In this document: one piece after another, positions 51,545 through 60,203 of the stretch | Layout: each line of letters opens with the position of its first letter | Numbering within the stretch: position 1 is the first letter of the stretch | From: JAWPMT01 sp965227935 | GTDB lineage: Bacteria > Bacteroidota > Bacteroidia > Cytophagales > Cyclobacteriaceae | Assembly (NCBI GenBank): GCA_965227935.1 | Contig: CBDDGS010000043.1 | Span: 682,001-746,000, forward strand | DNA: 64,000 nt | Direction: 5' to 3' | Made by a program: the position numbers and the translations under genes | The notes under the pieces: generated by a model | The model's database searches: none | Told to the model about the DNA's origin: nothing | The model's input: only the letters and a program-made list of their open reading frames with translations

Positions 51545-54500
51545 CTAATCTCTCCCTAGTCTGTAAGGAGTATATGGCGCACCTGAGTTTTCGAGGTCCG
51601 TCTCCAGTTGTGCCAGATCTTCGTCCACTAGCTTCAGCAACCTGTCACGAAGCGGAGGCAGCGCGCTACTCGCAATTTCGTAGGACATACGATGCGTTTG
51701 TGTCGGTGCAGAGGTGGTATTGAGTTGCTCGAAATTCAGAAACCCTACCCGGTAAGCTATAGAAGGCGGCGTGTCCATGTCCAGAGTAGAAGCCACTCCA
51801 TCACCAAACAACTCCGTGCGAATACCGGCCAATTCCTCTTTGATGGCCAGGAGATTGGTATACAGCTTCTCATGCTCGGCCTCCGCCTCCAATATGGCCT
51901 GCTCAATGTGGCGGATCTGGTTGTTGACTTCGCCCATCTTCTGACGGACGGCTGCTACCTGACCGCTCAACTCTGAAACATCACGTTGGAATGCCAGCTT
52001 CGCTTCGCGATCTGCGGCTGGCAGAACCGCATTATTCAAGGCCTTGATGGTGAATGACACTTGCTCGCCTATAGAAGTGAATGTGCCTTTGTCAAACAGT
52101 GCCATCTCTACCGTGAAGTCACCAGGCGCCACCAGTGTACCTTGTCTGCCGCCAGAGAAAGGATTGTAGAACGATGGCTTGGCCAGACTGACGGCCTCAT
52201 CCGATGCGTAGCGCATGTCCCATGTCATGCGGTTCAGTCCCTTGGAAGGTTTCGTCGTCAGTTTGCGTACCACCTGTCCATTGTCGTCTTTGATGGTGAA
52301 CAAAAGATACGGGTCCTCTTCCATTCCTTCCTTCTTGAGGTCTTCGTACGAAGGGTAAGTATTGTTCTTACCATCCTTTTTGTTTTCACTCTCGCTTTCA
52401 CGTCGGGAATCCTGCATGGTCTTTGGCGCATCCTTGAGGTAGTAAGTGAACATGGCTACCGGTCCGAGGTTGTCTCCCATGTAGTAGTCGTCGCCCTGGA
52501 AGGCTTTCCCCGGTAGGCCGAGTGGCAGCTTCTCAACATACAGCCATGGATCCCTCACTGCCAAAAGTGCTCCATCTTGTGCTACGGTATTATCCACACC
52601 TCGCAAACTGCTATAGTCATCCAATACATAGAATCCACGACCAAACGTGCCGAGGATCAAGTCATCTTCTCTCGGGTGAATCGCAATATCCCGGACGGCG
52701 ATCGTTGGTAATCCACTTTTCAGTTGCTTCCACTCACTGCCTCCATTCGGAGAAAAGAAAACGCCGAACTCCGTACCGACAAATAGCAGGTTGGGATCCT
52801 CGTGGTCCTCTGCTATCGCGTAAACTGACCCCCGCTCCGGGAGATTGGCAGCAATACTGGTCCAGGACTGTCCCTGGTCCGAGGACTTGAAGAGATAGGG
52901 TTTGAAATCACCGTACTTGTGGTGGTTGAAGGCGGCATAGATGACCTGCTCGTTGTGCTGGGAGGTCAAGACGGCGTTGACGTAGGATCTGCTGGGGGCG
53001 CCGGAAATACTGGTCACATTATTCCAATTGCCTCCCCCATCAGCCGTGATTTGGATGAGTCCGTCGTCGGTACCAACGACCAGGAGGTTTTCGTTCAAGG
53101 CCGATTCGTGGAAGGCGACGATGGTGCCATATGGAGAAGTACTTTGGTTTTTCATGAGTGCATCGACACTCCAAACCCTGCCCATGACCGGCAACTCATT
53201 GCGATTGATCTGCTGCGTGAGGTCGCCACTCAAGGCGGTCCAGCTGTTGCCTCGATCATCGCTGCGGAAGACCTTGTTGGCAGAGAAGTAAATGCGCGTG
53301 GGGCTATGCGCGCTAATGTGCAGGGGCGCATCCCAATTCCAGCGGAATTGATCTTCACCTTCTCCCGGCTGCGGCTTGATGCCTACCTCTTCACCGCTGC
53401 GACGGTCGTAGCGAACGAGGAATCCGTACTGTGACTGCGCATAGACGATATCAGGATTTGAGGGGTCTACCTGCGACTCAAAGCCATCACCTCCGTGCGT
53501 CATGTACCAATCTTCGTTGGGGATGCCATTGGCTGAGGTGGTGCGCGATGGGCCTCCCATGCTGAAGTTGTCCTGGGTGCCGCCGTAGATGTTGTAGAAC
53601 GGCTCATCGTTGTCTACTGCCACCTTATAAAACTGCGTTACAGGAAGATTCTTCTTGTAGTACCAGGTTTTCGCATGGTCCCATGATTCGTAGATACCTC
53701 CATCACAACCAACGAGGAAGTGATCGGTATCCGTCGGGTCGATCCACATACAGTGATTGTCTACGTGCTTGGTGTCTTCGCCCAATACTTTGAAGGTCTT
53801 ACCGCCATCCACAGAAAAGTGGAGCCACGTATCCATCGCATACAGCTTGTCAGGATTGACAGGATCGGCCACAAGCTTCTGATAGTAGTTGCCGCTGGTG
53901 GAATAGCCCCCTTGTTTGTGCCAGCTTGCTCCTCTGTTGGTAGATCGGTAAAGTCCTCCTTTACCCTGCGCCGCTTCGACAATGGCATAGATGATCTCGG
54001 GATTGGCCGGTGAAATGGCCAGGCCTATTTTCCCTTTGTCCTGAGACGGCAGCCCTTTGTCTGACTTCGTCCATGTCTCACCCTTGTCAGTGCTTTTGTA
54101 GATCGTGGATCCGGGTCCACCACCGATGTAGGTAAACACATGACGTCTTCGTTGATGGGTGGTGGCGTAAAGGACGTTGGGGTTCTCAGGATGTATAACG
54201 ACCTCGTTTACGCCCGTGTGCTCGTCGACGGTCAGTTTGGCTGTCCATGTCTCCCCGCCATCGTTGGAGACATACAGACCACGCTCGCCGCCGCTGCTCC
54301 AAAGCGGGCCACAGGCGGCTACATAAATACGATCAGAGTTCTCAGGATCGACGGCGATGCTGCCGATATGCTCCGACTCTTTCAGCCCCATGTTTTCCCA
54401 GCTCGCGCCACCATCGACGGACTTGTACACGCCGTCGCCATAGGCTACGCTCCGTTGGTTGTTGTTTTCTCCTGTACCTACCCAGATCACATTGGGGTTG

Positions 54501-54814
54501 TTGGGATCCATGGTGACAACTCCTGTCGAGTAGCTGCCCTGGCTGTCAAAGATGGGCTGATAGGTGGTGCCGCCATTGACAGTCTTCCAAACGCCTCCCG
54601 AGGAGACGGCTACATAGTACTCCTTGGGGTTGTCAGGATTGACAGCAAAGTCTGAGATCCGGCCCGATGTGATGGCCGGTCCGACATTCCGAAACTTAAG
54701 ACCCACAGACAGCTCCTCCAGAGGGGATTTTGTCTCTTCTGTGTTCTTCGATTTTCGCTGCGCGAAAAGGGTCGCGGAGGTCGCGACCATTAGGATAAGT
54801 AGTAGTTTTTTCAT
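51545..54814 (-). CDS. large secreted VPS10/BNR-repeat protein
   Basis: The protein has 1089 residues from the ATG at 54814, which opens a signal peptide (MKKLLLILMVATSATLFAQ); 17 upstream in-frame residues are rejected. The body (about 35-750) is a long series of sortilin/BNR-like blades with repeated SxDGGxTW motifs (VWKTVNGGTTYQPIF, VYKSVDGGASWENMG, LYVSNDGGETWTAKL, IYKSTDKGETWTKS). The C-terminal part (about 780-1089) has a beta-domain and a coiled coil (VAAVRQKMGEVNNQIRHIEQAI...). This is a common Bacteroidota/Acidobacteria surface family often named glycosyl hydrolase, but no glycosidase residues are evident. Likely a binding or scaffolding protein. Confidence 0.9.
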   Translation of the reverse strand: MKKLLLILMVATSATLFAQRKSKNTEETKSPLEELSVGLKFRNVGPAITSGRISDFAVNPDNPKEYYVAVSSGGVWKTVNGGTTYQPIFDSQGSYSTGVVTMDPNNPNVIWVGTGENNNQRSVAYGDGVYKSVDGGASWENMGLKESEHIGSIAVDPENSDRIYVAACGPLWSSGGERGLYVSNDGGETWTAKLTVDEHTGVNEVVIHPENPNVLYATTHQRRRHVFTYIGGGPGSTIYKSTDKGETWTKSDKGLPSQDKGKIGLAISPANPEIIYAIVEAAQGKGGLYRSTNRGASWHKQGGYSTSGNYYQKLVADPVNPDKLYAMDTWLHFSVDGGKTFKVLGEDTKHVDNHCMWIDPTDTDHFLVGCDGGIYESWDHAKTWYYKKNLPVTQFYKVAVDNDEPFYNIYGGTQDNFSMGGPSRTTSANGIPNEDWYMTHGGDGFESQVDPSNPDIVYAQSQYGFLVRYDRRSGEEVGIKPQPGEGEDQFRWNWDAPLHISAHSPTRIYFSANKVFRSDDRGNSWTALSGDLTQQINRNELPVMGRVWSVDALMKNQSTSPYGTIVAFHESALNENLLVVGTDDGLIQITADGGGNWNNVTSISGAPSRSYVNAVLTSQHNEQVIYAAFNHHKYGDFKPYLFKSSDQGQSWTSIAANLPERGSVYAIAEDHEDPNLLFVGTEFGVFFSPNGGSEWKQLKSGLPTIAVRDIAIHPREDDLILGTFGRGFYVLDDYSSLRGVDNTVAQDGALLAVRDPWLYVEKLPLGLPGKAFQGDDYYMGDNLGPVAMFTYYLKDAPKTMQDSRRESESENKKDGKNNTYPSYEDLKKEGMEEDPYLLFTIKDDNGQVVRKLTTKPSKGLNRMTWDMRYASDEAVSLAKPSFYNPFSGGRQGTLVAPGDFTVEMALFDKGTFTSIGEQVSFTIKALNNAVLPAADREAKLAFQRDVSELSGQVAAVRQKMGEVNNQIRHIEQAILEAEAEHEKLYTNLLAIKEELAGIRTELFGDGVASTLDMDTPPSIAYRVGFLNFEQLNTTSAPTQTHRMSYEIASSALPPLRDRLLKLVDEDLAQLETDLENSGAPYTPYRLGRD

Positions 54815-55031
54815 CGTTAATGTGGTCAGTTCTTTAAAGCTAATGATCCGTGGATTGATGGCCAAGGGGCCGGTGATGAGTGGTGCTTTTGCTTTTAGCA
54901 GAGAAATTTCACGGCCGACATTTTTGGGCCCTGAGGACGTTGCATCTTGATTCGGAAGAGTTCCGAGTTTGGAGTTTCGGGTTCCGCGTTTCGCCGAAAC
55001 TTTGAACCTGGAACTTCGAACCCAGAACCCG

Positions 55032-55850
55032 TTAGAAATCCGTATCCGCTTCCGTCAGGTCGAGTTCCTTGATCCAAATGTTACGATACAAGACATCGTG
55101 CCCTTCGGCCTGTAGTTTGAGGCCTCCGGGGACGTCGGTGATGCCTTTACCTCCGTCATTCCCACCATCTAGTCCGGAATTGGGGCCACCCCAAACCTGA
55201 TTGATCCCTTGATTGGTATGGACCTTCTGTCCATTGAAATAGACGGTAGCCATGGCCTTCTCGACCAGTTCTCCCGCTTCAAATCTGGCTGCCCGGAAGG
55301 TAACGTCGTACGCGTTCCACTTTCCGACACCATTGTAGGCGAAATACGGAGACTCGGTTTCATTGATGATGGCGCCAATACCATGCTTGGTAGAGTCACC
55401 ATCGAGGATCTGTATCTCATATCGGTTTTGCAAGTAGACACCACTGTTACCACCGGGGTTCTGAATGAGGAACTCAACATGGGCGCGGAAGTCGCGGAAC
55501 TCCTTTTTGGTCACAATGTCTGCAGCACCGTACAGACCGCCTGCAGCAGCGGGATCATTAGCATTCATTGCCGTGCCTTCGTCCACGGGATCGTCCACTA
55601 TTTGCCACTTGATCGGCAATTCAGCGGCGAATCGGGGGCCTTCCCAATAGGTCCAATTGCCATCGAGCATCTCACGGGAGCCATCGAAGTAGACGACAGC
55701 ATCTGAGGGTGCAGCAACTCCGATACCTACCTCCTCGGCAGGTTTGGTTTGTTCAGCGGCAGATGATGGCTCCTGGTTGGTAGTTGGCGAGCCCGAGCAG
55801 GACATTAGCAGAACGCCGACGAGTAGGGAAAAGAAATTTTGATGATTCAT
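55032..55850 (-). CDS. DUF1080 (3-keto-disaccharide hydrolase-like) lipoprotein
   Basis: A 272-residue lipoprotein (VLLMSC). The LamG-like fold of DUF1080 is recognised by YFDGSREMLDGNWTYWEG, KWQIVDD, GAADIVTKKEFRDFRAHVEFLI, GNSGVYLQNRYEIQILDG, GVGKWNAYDVTFRAARFE and GGLKLQAEGHDVLYRNIWIKEL. Recent work assigns 3-keto-disaccharide hydrolase activity to some DUF1080 proteins. The nearby Gfo/Idh/MocA oxidoreductase and sugar isomerase-like genes fit such a 3-keto-glycoside pathway, though they are in a separate unit about 1.7 kb away. The 217 bp downstream hold no gene. Confidence 0.9.
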   Translation of the reverse strand: MNHQNFFSLLVGVLLMSCSGSPTTNQEPSSAAEQTKPAEEVGIGVAAPSDAVVYFDGSREMLDGNWTYWEGPRFAAELPIKWQIVDDPVDEGTAMNANDPAAAGGLYGAADIVTKKEFRDFRAHVEFLIQNPGGNSGVYLQNRYEIQILDGDSTKHGIGAIINETESPYFAYNGVGKWNAYDVTFRAARFEAGELVEKAMATVYFNGQKVHTNQGINQVWGGPNSGLDGGNDGGKGITDVPGGLKLQAEGHDVLYRNIWIKELDLTEADTDF

Positions 55851-55955
55851 GTAGGCATCGGTTTGGTTAGCGCAGGTTTAAAGATAATCCACCGTGACCA
55901 TGTGGGAGAGATGAATTAGTATTGACGATGAGATCACGCTAAAACTACTTACCAC

Positions 55956-56939
55956 ATGTACACTCGCAGGAACTACGGCTTTTGGCTTACGTTCAAATGG
56001 TCCTCTAAACCATTTTATGTTGGCGCCCTGTATGGCCTTTTTATTGCCTCCATTTCCTTCTTTTTTGGTATCTCCATTGCCATCCCATGGAGTGCGGTGA
56101 CAGTCATCGGTATTGCTGTGGCCTTCTACCTGGGATTCAAAAACAACAGCTCCTACGATCGGACCTGGGAAGCTCGCAAGATCTGGGGCAGCATCGTGAA
56201 CAACAGCCGGACTTTCGGTGCAGCCGCCATCTCCTTCGTGAAAGGTGACGATGAGGACGCTGTGAAAAAGGAATTAATCTATCGACACATTGCCTGGATG
56301 ACCGCGCTACGGCATCAGCTCAGGCTGAGCAAGCCCTGGGAGCACGTACGGGAGCGACTGGGCTACTATCAGCCTACAATCTGTGAAGACTATCATAAAA
56401 CACTTGGATACGAATTGCGCAACTACCTCTCCGACGAAGAGATCGCAGCCGTGAAGGATAAAACCAATATGGCGACACAGATCATGAAAAATCAGTCGCA
56501 GAGGCTGCAGGAATTGCGTCTGAAAAACTATTATGACGACTTCCGACACATGCGCCTGCACGACCTTGTCCAGACATTTTACGAGGATCAAGGTAAGTCT
56601 GAGCGGATCAAGAACTTCCCCTTTCCACGACAGTATGCCTCGACAGCACTTTGGATGACCTTTATCTTCAGCTCTTTTGTACCGTTTGGATTGTTGGATA
56701 TCTTCGAAATGGATGGGAGTTGGCAGATTTGGTTGATGCCACTAGTAACCGGGCTCATCATTTGGATATTTTTCCTAATGGAGAAGATCGGTGACTATTC
56801 TGAGAATCCATTTGAAGGCACCTACAACGATGTCCCCATCACGCAGATCGCAAGGGGCATAGAAATCGACATTCGCGAGATGATCGATGACAGCAATATC
56901 CCTGGGCCGATGCAAGATGATAACGGCTTCCTGATGTAA
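55956..56939 (+). CDS. bestrophin-family anion channel
   Basis: A 327-residue membrane protein of the bacterial bestrophin (YneE) family. Recognisable parts are WSAVTVIGIAVAFYLGFKNNSSYDRTWEARKIWGSIVNNSR around helix 2, the RQYASTALWMTFIFSSFVPFGLLDIF segment and LMEKIGDYSENPFEGTYNDVPIT near the C terminus. Bestrophins form pentameric anion or cation channels in the inner membrane. It is divergent from the DUF1080 gene and converges on the GNAT gene, 2 bp between stops. Confidence 0.92.
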   Translation: MYTRRNYGFWLTFKWSSKPFYVGALYGLFIASISFFFGISIAIPWSAVTVIGIAVAFYLGFKNNSSYDRTWEARKIWGSIVNNSRTFGAAAISFVKGDDEDAVKKELIYRHIAWMTALRHQLRLSKPWEHVRERLGYYQPTICEDYHKTLGYELRNYLSDEEIAAVKDKTNMATQIMKNQSQRLQELRLKNYYDDFRHMRLHDLVQTFYEDQGKSERIKNFPFPRQYASTALWMTFIFSSFVPFGLLDIFEMDGSWQIWLMPLVTGLIIWIFFLMEKIGDYSENPFEGTYNDVPITQIARGIEIDIREMIDDSNIPGPMQDDNGFLM

Positions 56940-56941
56940 TG

Positions 56942-57394
56942 CTACGGCGCCTTGTCTAGCCTCATCACGGGCAGGTACCTCCCGGGAGGGTAACTCTCCA
57001 CCTGATCGTAGGTGACAAAACCCATTTTTTGGTAAAATCGCTCTGAATTAGGATCGGAGACGACGATCACTTCACTGTCGCCGCATGCTTCGAGCACGGT
57101 GGCCAGCAACTGCCTACCGTATCCTTTCCCAATATGATCCGGATGGATGAAGAGATGATCGATCTCGTATTGCTCGCGGTTCTCCAATATTTTCGAGAAG
57201 CCTACAATGGTGTCCGTGCGCTGCGCGACGACGACGCGTCCCTTTCGGATATCTACCTCGGTGACCTCCAGTGCCTGGCGCCAGTGCTCTATCCACTCAT
57301 CCGGATAACCCCAGTGCTGCTTGGAGGCCCGGCTGATGTAATTGAGGGTGAAGAGGTCTTCCGGGACCGCTGAACGGAATGTCAAAGTATTCAT
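56942..57394 (-). CDS. GNAT-family N-acetyltransferase
   Basis: The protein has 150 residues from the ATG at 57394 (MNTLTFRSAVPEDLFTLNYIS); the open frame continues 26 codons upstream without homology. The acetyl-CoA motif is HPDHIGKGYGRQLLATVLE, the preceding strand is QYEIDHLFI, and the C-terminal NSERFYQKMGFV segment completes the GNAT fold. The substrate cannot be predicted. Confidence 0.9.
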   Translation of the reverse strand: MNTLTFRSAVPEDLFTLNYISRASKQHWGYPDEWIEHWRQALEVTEVDIRKGRVVVAQRTDTIVGFSKILENREQYEIDHLFIHPDHIGKGYGRQLLATVLEACGDSEVIVVSDPNSERFYQKMGFVTYDQVESYPPGRYLPVMRLDKAP

Positions 57395-57508
57395 CAGTCG
57401 TCCCGCAAGTTGTGGAAAGGATTGTTGCGTTCCAACGAAAAAAGGAATCATAAGCACCAGTGTATCCCCCACTATTTGGCTACCGAGAATTCGCTAACCG
57501 CGGAATAC

Positions 57509-58366
57509 TCACAGCGCCGCCAGGTACTTCGCACTCGCCTCAAACTTCTCCGGGGACATCTCGACAAAGACATTTTTGATCCCGCCGACTTTTGCCGCCT
57601 CGAAGAAGTCCTCCCAATCCACATCACCTTGTCCAATAGGGGTCTGGCTATCCTTTGCTTTCGACCAGTCAGCCAGATGAGCAGAGATGAACCGTCCCGG
57701 GTACTTTCGGAAATAGTCAGCGGCTTTGTAGCCAATGTCAACTACCGCGACTTGAAACTGCATTTTGATCAGGTCCGGATCGAACTGATCCAGCATGGCC
57801 TCGTAAATCAATTCGTCACCACGCTTCTCAAATTCCATGTGATGATTGTGGAAACCCATTTGAATGCCGGCGGCCTTCACCTTTTCACCAATAACATTCA
57901 ACTCATCACAAGAGCGGCGGTAATCATCAACGGATGCGTCCTTCGGCAGCCAAAATGCTGCACACATCATCTGCGTAATGCCCATCTGCTGGGACCACTC
58001 GATGCGATTCTCAAGGCTTTCGCGGAGCTCGCCCATCTGGTAATGCGAACTTTCACACTTGAGGCCCGCATCCTCGATGATGGCGCGCATCTCCTTGCCT
58101 GTCATGCTGTTCAATGGACCAAAGCCGGAATTGGTGTATCCGAGCGGCGAGCACATCTCCACCTCCTTATAACCTAAGCCTGCCATCATCCTGAGTGTTC
58201 CCACGAAGTCCTCGAAGAGCTTCTCGCGAATGGTCCAAACCTGAAAACCGAAGGAGTCTACCATTTTGTCTTTATTGAGAAGAGAATTGATACCAAGGGG
58301 AGTTGCAAAGGCTGCGGCACCCAGTGCCAGGCCGCTCTGTTTCAAAAAGGATCTGCGTGTATTCAT
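57509..58366 (-). CDS. Tat-exported sugar phosphate isomerase/epimerase-like TIM barrel
   Basis: The protein has 285 residues from the ATG at 58366 (MNTRRSFLKQSGLALGAAAFATPLG, a Tat signal). The xylose-isomerase-like barrel shows FGFQVWTIREKL, LGYKEVEMC, MGFHNHHMEFE, DVGYKAA-type VVDIGYKAADYF, ISAHLADWSKA and FVEMSPE, with metal-binding His and Glu residues typical of IolE/KduI-like barrels. It begins 11 bp after the oxidoreductase gene and forms a unit with it. Exported pairs of this kind are thought to act on 3-keto sugars in the periplasm; the specific substrate is unknown. Confidence 0.88.
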   Translation of the reverse strand: MNTRRSFLKQSGLALGAAAFATPLGINSLLNKDKMVDSFGFQVWTIREKLFEDFVGTLRMMAGLGYKEVEMCSPLGYTNSGFGPLNSMTGKEMRAIIEDAGLKCESSHYQMGELRESLENRIEWSQQMGITQMMCAAFWLPKDASVDDYRRSCDELNVIGEKVKAAGIQMGFHNHHMEFEKRGDELIYEAMLDQFDPDLIKMQFQVAVVDIGYKAADYFRKYPGRFISAHLADWSKAKDSQTPIGQGDVDWEDFFEAAKVGGIKNVFVEMSPEKFEASAKYLAAL

Positions 58367-58377
58367 GGGTGCGTATT

Positions 58378-59916
58378 TCAAATTTTGTCGATTTCCCAAC
58401 CTGATCTGTACTTTCTGTCAAGATAGTTGTTGGCTGTTTTGTCATTCGTAATCTCCATTTTATCCGCATCATATTTGATGGCCATATTGGCCCGCAAGGC
58501 AACACTGTAAAGATTGACTGCCTCGGTGATGGGCCACGCTTCCCGGAAGCTACCCTCTATCTGGTCACCATCCCTGACACCCCGGACAAATCTCACTTCG
58601 CCACGCTCACGTTCCCGTGGCTCCGCGGTTTTGATATCAGCGGCCAAGCCCTTATCCCCTTGCAGCACATATGGCTCTCGAACGCGGAATTCGGATGTCA
58701 TAATGATGCCCTTCTCGCCGACGAACATCATGCCCTCGGCGGGAAATTCAATGTCCTTTTCATAATAGGCGTCCGGGACATTGGGTTTCATACCACCATC
58801 GTACCAGAAGAGGTCTACTGGCCCGCGATCGTCAGTTGCTGGGTATCGGAAGCGCACCTTACTTGCAAACGGGTAAGAGTAGTCATTGCGGATCTTATGG
58901 GCGCGTAGGTTGTCCCTCATGGTGCAGACGCGGACGAAGTTGGGCTCAACAATCGTCGGCCCTTCCAGTTTCAATGCCTTGAAAACCGTCCAGAGGCTGT
59001 AATGCCCCATATCTGCCATCGCTCCACCTCCGAAATCGTACCAGCCACGGAAGACCATATTAGTGTAAGCAGGATGATAAGGTCGATCTGCTTCTGGTCC
59101 TAACCAAAGGTCCCAGTCGAAGCCATCGGGTACCGAAGGCGTCTCGGAGGGGATCTCCGCGTATTGTGGCCACACAGGCCGATGTGACCAGTTATGCACC
59201 TCTTTCAGGGCCCCAATCACACCCCCATCAATCCAGGCGGTGATCTGGTCCATATTACCATTGGCGTCCCAAGCGATCAGATGCGTTGTGACATCAGATG
59301 TATTCGCCTGGTCGATGACCTTCTTCGCTTCAATAAGGCGATTGGCGATGGGTTTGTGCATGGTAACGTGAATACCACGCTTCATTGCCGCCATAGCCAT
59401 CACGCCGTGAAGATGGTCCGGCGACATGATCTTCATCGCGTCGATGTCCTTTTCTTTCGCCAGCAGTTCGCGGAAGTCTGGGTATGCCCGGCAACCCTTG
59501 TAGTTTTCGTCTTTGATCCTGGAGTAGTAGCCATTGACGATTTGCTGGCCATTGTCGCGACCACCAGGGATGGTATTGTTGCCACCCGTCTCCCAGTTGG
59601 GATTGCCGATGAGTTCGCGCATACTATTGAGGAGCCCTGTGGGACTCCAATCGTAGTAGTCGATGGCCTTCTGCTGAGGATCGCAGATCGCCGTTACCTG
59701 TACTTCGGGCTGCTGAATCAGTCTAGGCAACTCCCGCAAACCTTGCGTTCCCGTGCCGATATAGGCGACATTGATCTTGTCACTGGGAGGAATGTGCCTG
59801 GGCCCTCCAAGGACGTGGGATGGAACGATTGAAATGCCCGCGGCAGCAACGGTCGTTCCTGCCACGAATCGACGGCGGGTCAGTTTCTCAGGTGGGGATT
59901 GCTTCTCTTTTTTCAT
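58378..59916 (-). CDS. Tat-exported Gfo/Idh/MocA-family oxidoreductase
   Basis: A 512-residue NAD(P)-dependent oxidoreductase. The Tat signal is LTRRRFVAGTTVAAAGISIV; the Rossmann motif is VAYIGTGTQG, and the family EKP motif appears as MHKPIANR. The C-terminal domain includes WSHRPVWPQYAEIP, WYDFGGGAMADMGHYSLWTVF and NYLDRKYRSGWEI. It is longer than classic family members, as the exported versions are. First gene of a two-gene unit with the TIM-barrel protein; about 290 bp upstream holds no gene. Confidence 0.92.
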   Translation of the reverse strand: MKKEKQSPPEKLTRRRFVAGTTVAAAGISIVPSHVLGGPRHIPPSDKINVAYIGTGTQGLRELPRLIQQPEVQVTAICDPQQKAIDYYDWSPTGLLNSMRELIGNPNWETGGNNTIPGGRDNGQQIVNGYYSRIKDENYKGCRAYPDFRELLAKEKDIDAMKIMSPDHLHGVMAMAAMKRGIHVTMHKPIANRLIEAKKVIDQANTSDVTTHLIAWDANGNMDQITAWIDGGVIGALKEVHNWSHRPVWPQYAEIPSETPSVPDGFDWDLWLGPEADRPYHPAYTNMVFRGWYDFGGGAMADMGHYSLWTVFKALKLEGPTIVEPNFVRVCTMRDNLRAHKIRNDYSYPFASKVRFRYPATDDRGPVDLFWYDGGMKPNVPDAYYEKDIEFPAEGMMFVGEKGIIMTSEFRVREPYVLQGDKGLAADIKTAEPRERERGEVRFVRGVRDGDQIEGSFREAWPITEAVNLYSVALRANMAIKYDADKMEITNDKTANNYLDRKYRSGWEIDKI

Positions 59917-60203
59917 GGTTGGGTTAAGAAATGGCTCTATCTGTAATTTAAATAGCGCCGGGGAGAAAGTATCCTGTGCTTCATTGTCAGTAGCAGGATT
60001 TGCAGGATTGAAGGATTATCTGAATGAATAGATGGAAGGAATCGCAAAGGAAGTGTGCGTAGTTGTACCACTCTGAAACAACAAAGTGTTCCATAGTAGA
60101 ACAATGACAAAACAGGATAATTATGTAATCATTTGATTATTAGTATATTACGAATAGTGCATGCAAATTGGCATGAGCTGAGTGTATCAAATTTTTTTAT
60201 GCT
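59917..60203. promoter_or_regulatory. divergent region with three dyads
   Basis: The 287 bp between the oxidoreductase (minus) and the first permease (plus) hold three perfect dyads in the 120 bp before the permease ATG: TGTTC-N7-GAACA (60087-60103), TAATCA-TT-TGATTA (60126-60139) and CATGC-N6-GCATG (60160-60175). They are separate in sequence, so may be sites for different regulators or chance. No exact -7 element was found. Confidence 0.4.

Noticed and set aside
54955..55028. Repeated GAACC/GTTTC-type words after the DUF1080 gene
   Set aside because: The words are short and low in complexity; I could not define a unit or a clear partner copy in the window, although similar words occur near 34480-34520.
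57410..58177. 255-codon plus-strand frame opposite the TIM-barrel gene
   Set aside because: Antisense to a gene with a clear signal peptide and family motifs.
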